NCBI GenBank assembly: GCA_023434855.1
Contig: JAEYSJ010000367.1
Span: 1 to 37,725 of the forward strand
Length of the DNA stretch: 37,725 nucleotides
DNA from: Bacillota bacterium
GTDB lineage: Bacteria; Bacillota_C; Negativicutes; JAEYSJ01
Direction: 5' to 3'
This document shows positions 31,167 to 37,725 of this stretch, in pieces. The position numbers were made by a program, and so were the translations under genes. The notes under the pieces were generated by a model. The model was not told the origin of the DNA. It worked only from the letters and a program-made list of their open reading frames with translations, and did no database searches. The stretch's first letter is position 1; every line of letters starts with the position of its first letter.

Positions 31167-31210
31167 GCCACCCTTGCGAGTTGCATATTTTTAATTGCCG
31201 CAAAGGTGGC
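31167..31210 (-). promoter_or_regulatory. Leader hairpin upstream of GT-TPR 1
   Basis: GCCACCCTTGCG (31167-31178) pairs with CGCAAAGGTGGC (31199-31210) with one mismatch. It stands about 60 nt before the start and shares TATCGCCACCCTT and ACTATATGCC flanks with the hairpin at 28840-28889, while the inner loop differs. Confidence 0.5.
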
Positions 31211-31295
31211 AACTACTATGTATATTTTTTATTTGAAACTGGAACCTTTACCGGACTGCACCAATATTATGTAATGTAGGTTTAAAGCCTTGTCT

Positions 31296-31449
31296 GAGAC
31301 TGTTACAAAATACCCATTACGTCATTGCGCTTATCAATCTGTGCAACTAGGTACTCCTTTGCCATACGGCTTCCCTAAATGCTTAGCATCAGGGCATTTG
31401 TAACACTTTCAAAAATTTTTAAAGAAGTGTGTTTTTTTAAAACATACTA
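31296..31449 (+). repeat. CTGTTACAAAATACCC element, copy 2
   Basis: Diverged copy of 9341-9489: CTGTTACAAAATACCC (31300-31315), GGGCATTTGTAACA (31392-31405) and a weaker AGTGTGTTTTTTTAAAACATACT hairpin. It occupies the leader of the repeat protein, ending about 20 nt before its ribosome binding site, so it could supply promoter or leader sequence. Confidence 0.7.
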
Positions 31450-31480
31450 TGCCAACATTTTATTTAGGAGGGAATATATT

Positions 31481-32704
31481 TTGCCAAATTTTAAAATTAT
31501 TCAGGACCAGCCTGAACGTGCTAAGGTACAGATTTTTGGTTCAAATACCAACGCGCCATTACAAACCGATAGTCTGGGTGTCCTGAGTGTTACAATTACC
31601 GGTGGAACGATTGCTGCGACCATTAATGCATTAACATCTGTTACCATTGCTGCAATGCCGTCTGTTACGGTTGCTTCATTGCCATCGGTTACCATTGCTT
31701 CAATGCCTTCAGTTACCATTGCTTCGTTGCCGTCGGTAACTGTTGCTGCGATACCTGATGTTACTGTTATTTCGCTGCCATCAGTCACCGTGGCCTCGTT
31801 GCCGTCAGTAACAGTCGCTGCGTTGCCTGATGTCACCGTTATTTCCCTGCCGTCGGTTACAGTTGCTTCATTGCCTTCAGTCACTGTCGCTGCGCTGCCT
31901 AATGTTACCGTTATTTCGCTACCGTCAGTTACAGTTGCTTCGCTCCCTTCAGTAACTGTTTCTTCGTTGCCTTCAGTCACTGTTGCGGCGTTGCCTGATG
32001 TTACTGTTATTTCCTTACCATCTGTCACCGTTGCTTCATTGCCTTCAGTCACTGTTGCTGCGCTGCCTGATATTACTGTTATTTCCTTACCGTCGGTTAC
32101 AGTAGCTTCATTGCCATCAGTCACTGTCGCTGCGCTGCCTGATGTTACCGTTATTTCCTTACCGTCGGTTACCGTTGCTTCATTGCCTTCAGTCACTGTC
32201 GCTGCGCTGCCTGATGTTACCGTTATTTCGCTACCGTCAGTCACCGTTGCCTCATTGCCTTCGATAACTGTCGCTTCGCTGCCTGATGTTACTGTTATTT
32301 CCTTACCGTCTGTCACCGTTGCTTCGTTGCCAACTGTAACCGTTGCTTCACTGCCTGCCGTAACAATTGCAGGACTAAGCTTCTACGGCCTAACATTCCC
32401 GGATGTTCCTCTTGCCAGCGGCGCCACCGGTTTCTCCCCTAGCGCGGCAGGCACCGATATCTCCGCTTTTGATAAAACATCATGGTTCTTTATGTCTTCT
32501 GATACTACTGCCGCTGCCACGGTTGCATTGCAAGACAGTCCGAATGGTGTTGACTGGATAGATGACATTCCTGCAACTACAATAACCAGCAGCCCGACAA
32601 TACTTGTTAATAACTTCTTCCTCAAATATTCACGGTTATATTTCTATAACGCCGGTGTCACAGCTACGACCATCAATACCATTTGGCTCAATGCACAAGG
32701 CTAA
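31481..32704 (+). CDS. Octapeptide-repeat surface-type protein with C-terminal DUF6385-like module
   Basis: 407 residues from TTG 31481, chosen because TTTAGGAGG lies 9 nt upstream; a longer in-frame start at 31379 would run through the CTGTTACAAAATACCC element. Residues ~1-52 are a short N-terminal domain (PNFKIIQDQPERAKVQIFGS). Residues 53-300 are about 31 perfect-length octads of consensus SVTVASLP, with DVTVISLP and SVTVAALP alternating so that a 24-residue super-period is visible. Such regular beta-strand/turn octads suggest a beta-solenoid or fibre. The last ~105 residues are the module shared with the DNRLRE protein at 20343. The repeats are rich in Ser/Thr, possible O-glycosylation sites. 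No signal peptide. The divergent neighbour is a glycosyltransferase, with more sugar genes downstream. Confidence 0.85.
   Translation: MPNFKIIQDQPERAKVQIFGSNTNAPLQTDSLGVLSVTITGGTIAATINALTSVTIAAMPSVTVASLPSVTIASMPSVTIASLPSVTVAAIPDVTVISLPSVTVASLPSVTVAALPDVTVISLPSVTVASLPSVTVAALPNVTVISLPSVTVASLPSVTVSSLPSVTVAALPDVTVISLPSVTVASLPSVTVAALPDITVISLPSVTVASLPSVTVAALPDVTVISLPSVTVASLPSVTVAALPDVTVISLPSVTVASLPSITVASLPDVTVISLPSVTVASLPTVTVASLPAVTIAGLSFYGLTFPDVPLASGATGFSPSAAGTDISAFDKTSWFFMSSDTTAAATVALQDSPNGVDWIDDIPATTITSSPTILVNNFFLKYSRLYFYNAGVTATTINTIWLNAQG
31637..32380 (+). repeat. Coding minisatellite: about 31 units of 24 bp
   Basis: In-frame tandem 24-bp units encoding the octads; groups of three units form a 72-bp higher-order repeat. 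Units differ at many synonymous positions, so the peptide is more conserved than the DNA. The array lacks stops on the opposite strand too, which produces a long spurious antisense frame. Confidence 0.95.
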
Positions 32705-32735
32705 TCAATAATTCTCCTAACAACTTAATAGTGCG

Positions 32736-32772
32736 AAAAAGGTGGCTCCCATAATTTAGGAGCCGCCTTTTT
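32736..32772 (+). terminator. Rho-independent terminator of the repeat protein
   Basis: AAAAAGGTGGCTCC (32736-32749) pairs with GGAGCCGCCTTTTT (32759-32772) across a 9-nt loop, with one G-T pair and a T tract. It lies 32 nt past the stop codon. Confidence 0.92.
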
Positions 32773-32833
32773 CATGAGTATATCTTTAACATGCAGACCA
32801 GTCAAGCAAATCGTTAGCGCGGCGATGGGGAAC

Positions 32834-33003
32834 GGCTAACCACAGAGGACGCAGAGGGATTTTATTATTACGTGTGTTCCTTGATAAGTCCGAACCCAAT
32901 GTATTACACCGTTCATAGTCCTCACAGCTGATACTTTATCCTTGCGCGATAACTATCGCAACCTTCCACTCTGTGTCCTCTGTGTCCTCTGTGGTTCAAA
33001 AAT
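32834..33003. repeat. ACAGAGGA-type palindromic repeat, copy E
   Basis: Complete ~170-bp copy: GGCTAACCACAGAGGACGCA at the left and CTCTGTGTCCTCTGTGTCCT plus CTGTGG at the right, with an inner GCGAT/ATCGC dyad. With the preceding terminator it fills most of the 32705-33185 gap; no gene was seen in it. Confidence 0.87.
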
Positions 33004-33185
33004 TATTCGTCCCCAGCTACCTACTGCCAGAAAGTCATAAATTCTGACAAGACAATAACTCACCTTCAATGAAAGGAGTTCATAATATACAAGGTAGTGA
33101 ATAGAGTTGCTTGTCCAAACCTGGGCTTATAAAGCCTAAACGAATTATTATCAGGATAAGCCGAATCACAGCGGCAATATTTACG

Positions 33186-34970
33186 ATGGGGGGTATCACT
33201 ATAAACACCGAAACTACCAGTATTGTAATTCTGACCTTTAACCAACTTGACTATACAAAATTATGTATTGAAAGCATTCGCCAATATACCGCCGAAGGCT
33301 CATATGAGCTGATCGTTGTGGATAATCATTCGACTGATGGTACAGTTGATTGGTTAAGCGAACAAACAGATATTCGCACAATCTTCAATAGCCAGAACCT
33401 TGGTTTTCCCAAAGGCTGCAATCAGGGAATGGCCATTGCCACCGGTGATACTATCTTGCTGTTAAATAATGATATTATCGCAACTCATAATTGGCTCACT
33501 AATCTAATGAGCTGCTTATACAGCAGTAGTGATATCGGTGCCGTCGGACCGGTAACCAACAACTGTTCTAACTACCAGGTAGTCCCTGCGTCCTACCAAT
33601 CTGCTAATGAATTGCACAACTTCGCCTGCCGTCACAATACTTCCCTGCCGGAACTGTGGGAAGAACGATTAAAATTGGTAGGCTTTTGCCTGTTAATTAA
33701 AAGAGAGGTTATCAATCAAATAGGCTTCCTGGATGAGGTTTTTACCCCAGGGAACTTTGAGGATGATGATTATTCGGTGAGGATAAGGCGGGCCGGCTAC
33801 CGGCTGATGCTTTGCCGGGATACGTATATTCATCATTTCGGCAGTACGTCTTTTCGGGAAAAACAAGAAGAATATGTACAGCTTCTGGAACAAAACTGCA
33901 GGAAATTTGAAGCCAAGTGGGGTTATAACCCGCATCATACGCTGGCGATTCGTCATGATATTATTGATTTGATAGATGATTCACCAGACGCCGGAATGCG
34001 TGTATTGGAAGTCGGCTGTGCCTGCGGGGGAACTTTATTGCAAATTAAAAACCGGTATAAAAAGGCACAGCTATATGGCATTGAATCCAACCTCAACGCT
34101 GCGGAGGATGCAAAAAATTTTGCCCAGATACTTGTAGCTGATATTGAGCAAACCAAATTAGACTACCCGCAGGATTTTTTTGATTATATCATTCTTGCTG
34201 ATGTTCTGGGACAATTGCGCAACCCATGGACAATATTAAACCAGCTTTATCAATATTTGGCTCCTGGCGGTAAAATATTGGCCAGTATTCCTAATGTAAT
34301 GCATTTCACGATAATTAGAAATTTGCTTCATGGACGGTGGATGTACGAAAACTCAGGTATCTTGGCCAGAACGAATTTAAGATTCTTTACTTTAAGCGAA
34401 ATAAATCAACTGTTTTCCGGGGCCGGATATACGATTAGTGACGGCAAGTCTTCAATACTCACCGGTTCGGAGGAAGATGCCAAATTTGTTGACAACCTCG
34501 TAAATTTGACCGGCAACCCAGCTTTGCGCAACCAGTTTCAGATATTCCAGTACCTGGTTAAGGCTGTTAAAAGTGGTGAACAAAATCGACAAATCCCTGA
34601 TATTTCAGAAATCAATAATACTGAGAAATCTACTAAATCTGAAGTAATGCGAAACCTGACTTTCCTATTGAGAAGAATTGAACAAGACATCCAAAGGTCT
34701 GAAAATATAGCTAACCTGGTATGCCAGTTGAATGACGGCACGATTGCGGTAGAAGATATTCTAGAGGCTGTAAGCCGCTCGATAATAAAAAAGGCAGAGG
34801 TATTATATTTTATTTCCAGGGATTGCTTCGAGGAAAAAATGCTTAGTCATTCCTCAGATCTATTGAAACACGCCTATCAATTAACTGCTTACAATCCCTA
34901 TACTGCCTGCAGTTTTACGCAAAATATATTGAACCTGATGCAAGAAATCCTGGAGACAACCCATGAATAA
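33186..34970 (+). CDS. Glycosyltransferase family 2 - SAM methyltransferase fusion
   Basis: 594 residues from ATG 33186. Residues ~10-230 are a GT2 domain of the rhamnosyltransferase-like kind: SIVILTFNQLDYTKLCIESI, LIVVDNHSTDGTVDWL, LLLNNDII (91-98), FEDDDYSVRIRRAGYRL (191-207). Residues ~265-420 are a class I methyltransferase: VLEVGCACGG (273-282, SAM loop), an acidic YGIES, then YIILADVLGQLRNPW and LAPGGKILASIPNV. The C-terminal ~120 residues are helical and unassigned. The start is uncertain: the frame opens after a stop at 33102, TTG 33111 would add 25 residues, and neither has a good ribosome binding site. It overlaps the next gene by 8 nt. It may build and O-methylate a glycan. Confidence 0.83.
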   Translation: MGGITINTETTSIVILTFNQLDYTKLCIESIRQYTAEGSYELIVVDNHSTDGTVDWLSEQTDIRTIFNSQNLGFPKGCNQGMAIATGDTILLLNNDIIATHNWLTNLMSCLYSSSDIGAVGPVTNNCSNYQVVPASYQSANELHNFACRHNTSLPELWEERLKLVGFCLLIKREVINQIGFLDEVFTPGNFEDDDYSVRIRRAGYRLMLCRDTYIHHFGSTSFREKQEEYVQLLEQNCRKFEAKWGYNPHHTLAIRHDIIDLIDDSPDAGMRVLEVGCACGGTLLQIKNRYKKAQLYGIESNLNAAEDAKNFAQILVADIEQTKLDYPQDFFDYIILADVLGQLRNPWTILNQLYQYLAPGGKILASIPNVMHFTIIRNLLHGRWMYENSGILARTNLRFFTLSEINQLFSGAGYTISDGKSSILTGSEEDAKFVDNLVNLTGNPALRNQFQIFQYLVKAVKSGEQNRQIPDISEINNTEKSTKSEVMRNLTFLLRRIEQDIQRSENIANLVCQLNDGTIAVEDILEAVSRSIIKKAEVLYFISRDCFEEKMLSHSSDLLKHAYQLTAYNPYTACSFTQNILNLMQEILETTHE

Positions 34971-36531
34971 CAATAAGATTTGTTTCATTACTTGCGTGAA
35001 TGACGAGGAAGTCTATAAAGAGTGTTTGCTGTATATCCGTAATCTCATAGTGCCTGACGGATTTGAGCTTGAAACTATTGCTGTTAATAATGCCGAATAT
35101 ATGACAAAAGCATATAATGTTGCCATGACCGGCAGTAATGCTAAATATAAGATATATTTGCATCAGGACGTCTTCATCATAAATAAAAATTTCATCAGTA
35201 ATATTGTTGATCTTTTTCGTAAAAATCCAAATATCGGCCTTTTGGGAGTCGCAGGTGCCAAAGCAATTCCCGTAACCGGTGTGTGGTGGGAATCAGCGGA
35301 AAAATACGGCAAGGTTTATGATAGCCATACAGGTATAATTGATCTGCTTGAGTTTAAAGAAGTGAGGCAGGCCTATGAAAAAGTTAAATGTCTTGATGGA
35401 TTAATTCTGGTAACACAGTATGACGTTCCCTGGCGGGAAGATATTTTTACCGGCTGGCACTTCTATGATGTTTCACAAAGCCTTGAGTTTGACGGCAGAG
35501 GCTATGATATTGCCATTCCACGCCAATATGAACCTTGGTGTATCCATGACTGCGGCATTGTTAATGTCAGTAACGGATATAAGCGTTATAAGGAAGTATT
35601 TCTTGACGAATATTCGAAAACTCTTTTCCCGCTGGTAAGTATTCTCATTCCTGCGTATAACCAAACCGTATATTTGGAAACTGCTCTGGAGAGCGCATTA
35701 AATCAGGACTACAGAAACTGTGAAATCATTATTTGTGATGACAGCACAACTTATGATGTGCAGCTGCTGATTGCCGAATACCAAAAACGATTTGCCTCGA
35801 TAAAATACTATAATAATGGCGGCCCCTTAGGGGGAAAGGGAACGGTAAACTTCCAGAAATGTTTTGATATTAGTGAAGGGGAATATATCAGTTATTTGCT
35901 GCATGATGATCTTTATATGCCTAATAGGATTAGCACCATGGTTCGTTACCTTATGGAAGATCCTAAAATAAAACTGGTAACTTCCTATAGAAAATTAATT
36001 GATGGGTGTGGTAATTTCCTGCCTGACCTCCCTGTCACGAAACCTTTATTTCCGGAAACTACAAGAATTAGTGGCGAATATATGGGAAAATTCATGCTGC
36101 AAAACATAGCAAATGTGATTGGCGAACCGACAACTGCAATGTTTCGCCGCAGTGACATTCATGACAAATTACTGGACTATCATGGGGAACGCATGCGCTG
36201 TCTGGGAGACGTGGCCATGTGGCTTAAGCTGATGATTGACGGTGATTTGGTATATATCCGGGAACCGCTTAGCTGTTTTAGGATCCATACCCAGCAGAAC
36301 ACCTGTGATGCGGGAATGCTCTTAACAGGCCCCATTGATTGGTATAAATTAATTGTCAATAACTATGACAACAATAGATTTATACCTAATATGGATGACT
36401 ATCGTTCAGCATTAACAGGATGGATGATTAGACATAAACAAACGATGGACTCATCTGAATTAAAAAATGAGAAAGAATTATATGCAGAATTTTTAGAGTG
36501 CTATCAAAAAGTGCAATCATGCATTGATTAA
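34963..36531 (+). CDS. Glycosyltransferase with two GT-A domains
   Basis: 522 residues. The N-terminal ~220 residues resemble the Glyco_tranf_2_5 type: KICFITCVNDEEVYKECLLY, YKIYLHQDVFI (HQD 67-69), GLLGVAGAKAIP, and DVPWREDIFTGWHFYDVSQS. A second, classical GT2 domain begins near 224: VSILIPAYNQTVYLETALES, CEIIICDDS, YLLHDDLYMP (HDD 314-316), GDVAMWLKLMIDG, and ends near 440. The ATG overlaps the stop region of the upstream gene by 8 nt, with GGAG 7 nt before it, so the two are coupled. Bifunctional enzymes of this type often add two successive sugars; the actual donors are not known. Confidence 0.87.
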   Translation: MNNNKICFITCVNDEEVYKECLLYIRNLIVPDGFELETIAVNNAEYMTKAYNVAMTGSNAKYKIYLHQDVFIINKNFISNIVDLFRKNPNIGLLGVAGAKAIPVTGVWWESAEKYGKVYDSHTGIIDLLEFKEVRQAYEKVKCLDGLILVTQYDVPWREDIFTGWHFYDVSQSLEFDGRGYDIAIPRQYEPWCIHDCGIVNVSNGYKRYKEVFLDEYSKTLFPLVSILIPAYNQTVYLETALESALNQDYRNCEIIICDDSTTYDVQLLIAEYQKRFASIKYYNNGGPLGGKGTVNFQKCFDISEGEYISYLLHDDLYMPNRISTMVRYLMEDPKIKLVTSYRKLIDGCGNFLPDLPVTKPLFPETTRISGEYMGKFMLQNIANVIGEPTTAMFRRSDIHDKLLDYHGERMRCLGDVAMWLKLMIDGDLVYIREPLSCFRIHTQQNTCDAGMLLTGPIDWYKLIVNNYDNNRFIPNMDDYRSALTGWMIRHKQTMDSSELKNEKELYAEFLECYQKVQSCID

Positions 36532-36625
36532 CAAGAAACTTAACGCCGAGGTAATCTATGCACCATAACTATCCACCTTTCATATGATACAACGCAAATG
36601 ATGTTCATAATAATGGGGGATAAAT

Positions 36626-37060
36626 ATGAAGATTGATATGTGTAGAACTATTGACTTACCCAAAATTGGTGACCCTCGGGGAAATTTAACGTTTATTGAA
36701 AATAACTGGCATATCCCATTTGAAATTAAAAGAGTATTTTTTCTATATGATGTACCGGGTGGAGCAACAAGAGCCGGACATGCCAATAAGAAACTCCAGG
36801 AATTCATTATCGCAATGTCCGGTAGTTTTGATATTAGTTTAGATGATGGCTACGATAAGAAGCGAGTTAGTTTAAACCGCAGCTATCAGGGTTTATATAT
36901 CCCCGGGATGATTTGGCGGGAAATCGATAATTTTTCATCCGGGTCGGTATGTTTGGTTTTGGCGTCTGAATTCTATGATGCAAATGATTATTATCGTGAC
37001 TACCAGGAATATGTGACAGTCATACGAAAGGAGAAAACCAATGATTGTCCCATATCTTGA
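36626..37060 (+). CDS. fdtA: dTDP-4-dehydro-6-deoxyglucose 3,4-ketoisomerase family (FdtA/QdtA-like cupin)
   Basis: Small cupin of 144 residues that would move the keto group of dTDP-4-keto-6-deoxyglucose from C4 to C3, giving the substrate for a 3-aminotransferase. Features: [10 protein letters not shown] at 16-25, the metal/active-site strand [16 protein letters not shown] and the segment [25 protein letters not shown] typical of FdtA. The usual HAH pair reads H52-A-N54 here. GGGGGA precedes the ATG. The next gene starts inside this one (20-nt overlap) and encodes the matching aminotransferase. FdtA and QdtA differ only in the C4 stereochemistry of the product, which I cannot tell from sequence. 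Confidence 0.85.
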   Translation: MKIDMCRTIDLPKIGDPRGNLTFIENNWHIPFEIKRVFFLYDVPGGATRAGHANKKLQEFIIAMSGSFDISLDDGYDKKRVSLNRSYQGLYIPGMIWREIDNFSSGSVCLVLASEFYDANDYYRDYQEYVTVIRKEKTNDCPIS

Positions 37061-37725
37061 TCTAAAAACGCCTTATCAGGAACTGCGTACTGAATTGGAT
37101 GCAGCCTACGAACGGGTAATGAATTCGGGATGGTATATCCTGGGTGAAGAGGTTAAAGCCTTTGAAGCAGAATTCGCCGCTTATTGCAATGTTAAACACT
37201 GTATCGCGGTTGGCAACGGTTTGGAAGCATTGTATCTGACACTACGCGCCTGGGAAATAGGAAAAAATGACGAAATAATTGTACCTGCCAACACATTTAT
37301 TGCTACCTGGCTGGCCGTTTCCTATACAGGCGCAAAACCCGTCCCGGTTGAACCTGACGAACATACCTATACTATTAATCCGGCTAAAATTGAAAGAGCC
37401 ATAACGGCAAATACCAAGGCAATCATTCCAGTACATCTATACGGTCAGCCCGCTCCGATGACAGAAATCAATCAGTTGGCACAACAATACGGAGTCAAAG
37501 TACTGGAGGACGCAGCGCAAGCGCAAGGAGCGTTATATGACAATAAAAAAGCAGGCTCACTTGGCGACGCAGCCGGTTTTAGTTTTTATCCGGCCAAAAA
37601 TCTGGGAGCATTAGGCGACGCCGGAGCTGTGACTACGAATGACGACCTGCTGGCACAAAAAATAAAATGCCTGCGCAACTATGGATCAGAAATTACCTAT
37701 GTTAATAAGGTAAAAGGAGTAAATT
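37041..37725 (+). CDS. fdtB: DegT/DnrJ/EryC1 family sugar aminotransferase (FdtB/QdtB-like, partial)
   Basis: First ~228 residues of a PLP aminotransferase; the frame runs off the right edge. Seen: [90 protein letters not shown] and the PLP lysine in [19 protein letters not shown]. Together with the upstream ketoisomerase it would give dTDP-3-amino-3,6-dideoxyhexose. An acetyltransferase (FdtC/QdtC) and rmlA/rmlB would complete the pathway, presumably to the right. GGAG lies 7 nt before the ATG, inside fdtA. Confidence 0.92.
   Translation, partial: MIVPYLDLKTPYQELRTELDAAYERVMNSGWYILGEEVKAFEAEFAAYCNVKHCIAVGNGLEALYLTLRAWEIGKNDEIIVPANTFIATWLAVSYTGAKPVPVEPDEHTYTINPAKIERAITANTKAIIPVHLYGQPAPMTEINQLAQQYGVKVLEDAAQAQGALYDNKKAGSLGDAAGFSFYPAKNLGALGDAGAVTTNDDLLAQKIKCLRNYGSEITYVNKVKGVN

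Noticed and set aside
31501..32316. Long antisense open frame (271 codons) across the octad repeats
   Set aside because: It arises because the 24-bp repeat has no stop in that frame; it has no ribosome binding site, low-complexity product, and the sense strand has a strong start, domain structure and terminator.
31637..32380. Regular short repeats suggestive of a CRISPR array
   Set aside because: The units are contiguous, in frame and translated; there are no spacers and no cas genes.

Overview
The window reads as part of the chromosome of an anaerobic, probably spore-forming Firmicute. The best guess is the Negativicutes, family Sporomusaceae (Sporomusa/Pelosinus type). This rests on the order arginine phosphatase - rpiB - ywlG - glyA - upp - atp operon, which resembles the Bacillus ywlE-ywlF-ywlG-glyA-upp-atp block, and on the surface-type proteins (DNRLRE plus a shared C-terminal module) that I associate with that family. 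The assignment is inferred from gene content; there is no rRNA or tRNA in the window.

Layout. Positions 1-6141 (minus strand) hold the F1Fo ATP synthase operon, transcribed atpZ-atpI-atpB-atpE-atpF-atpH-atpA-atpG-atpD, with atpD cut by the left edge. Positions 6350-8953 carry two envelope-polymer genes, wecB/mnaA and tagO/wecA. Positions 9539-13435 hold a small nucleotide/NAD-flavoured set: a tandem MazG-like protein, a divergent SIR2-like protein with a Cys4 zinc module, and a NiaP-like transporter. Positions 13572-20110 hold comEB, nagZ, upp, glyA, ywlG, rpiB and ywlE. All of these genes lie on the minus strand.

From 20343 to the right edge the content changes to an accessory glycosylation and surface-protein locus. 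Two plus-strand genes, 20343-21236 and 31481-32704, encode proteins that share a C-terminal module; the second also carries about 31 Ser/Thr-rich octapeptide repeats. Between them, on the minus strand, lies an array of five related glycosyltransferase-TPR genes: four intact, the fifth a pseudogene with several frameshifts. Two of the intact genes start at ATGA overlaps. Downstream on the plus strand are a glycosyltransferase-methyltransferase fusion, a double glycosyltransferase, and fdtA/fdtB-like genes for a 3-amino-3,6-dideoxyhexose nucleotide sugar, the last one cut by the right edge. My main hypothesis is that this is a dedicated protein glycosylation system. The TPR glycosyltransferases would decorate the repeat protein and its DNRLRE relative, probably cell- or spore-surface proteins, with a glycan containing an acetamido-dideoxy sugar.

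The non-coding DNA is rich in palindromic repeat families: (i) five ACAGAGGA-type inverted-repeat elements plus one GCCAAGGA-type variant of the same architecture; (ii) a ~150-bp element with CTGTTACAAAATACCC ends in two copies; (iii) a ~65-bp hairpin in two copies; and (iv) a 278-bp region bounded by a 17-bp inverted repeat that contains one copy of (ii). Paired leader hairpins also precede two of the glycosyltransferase genes.
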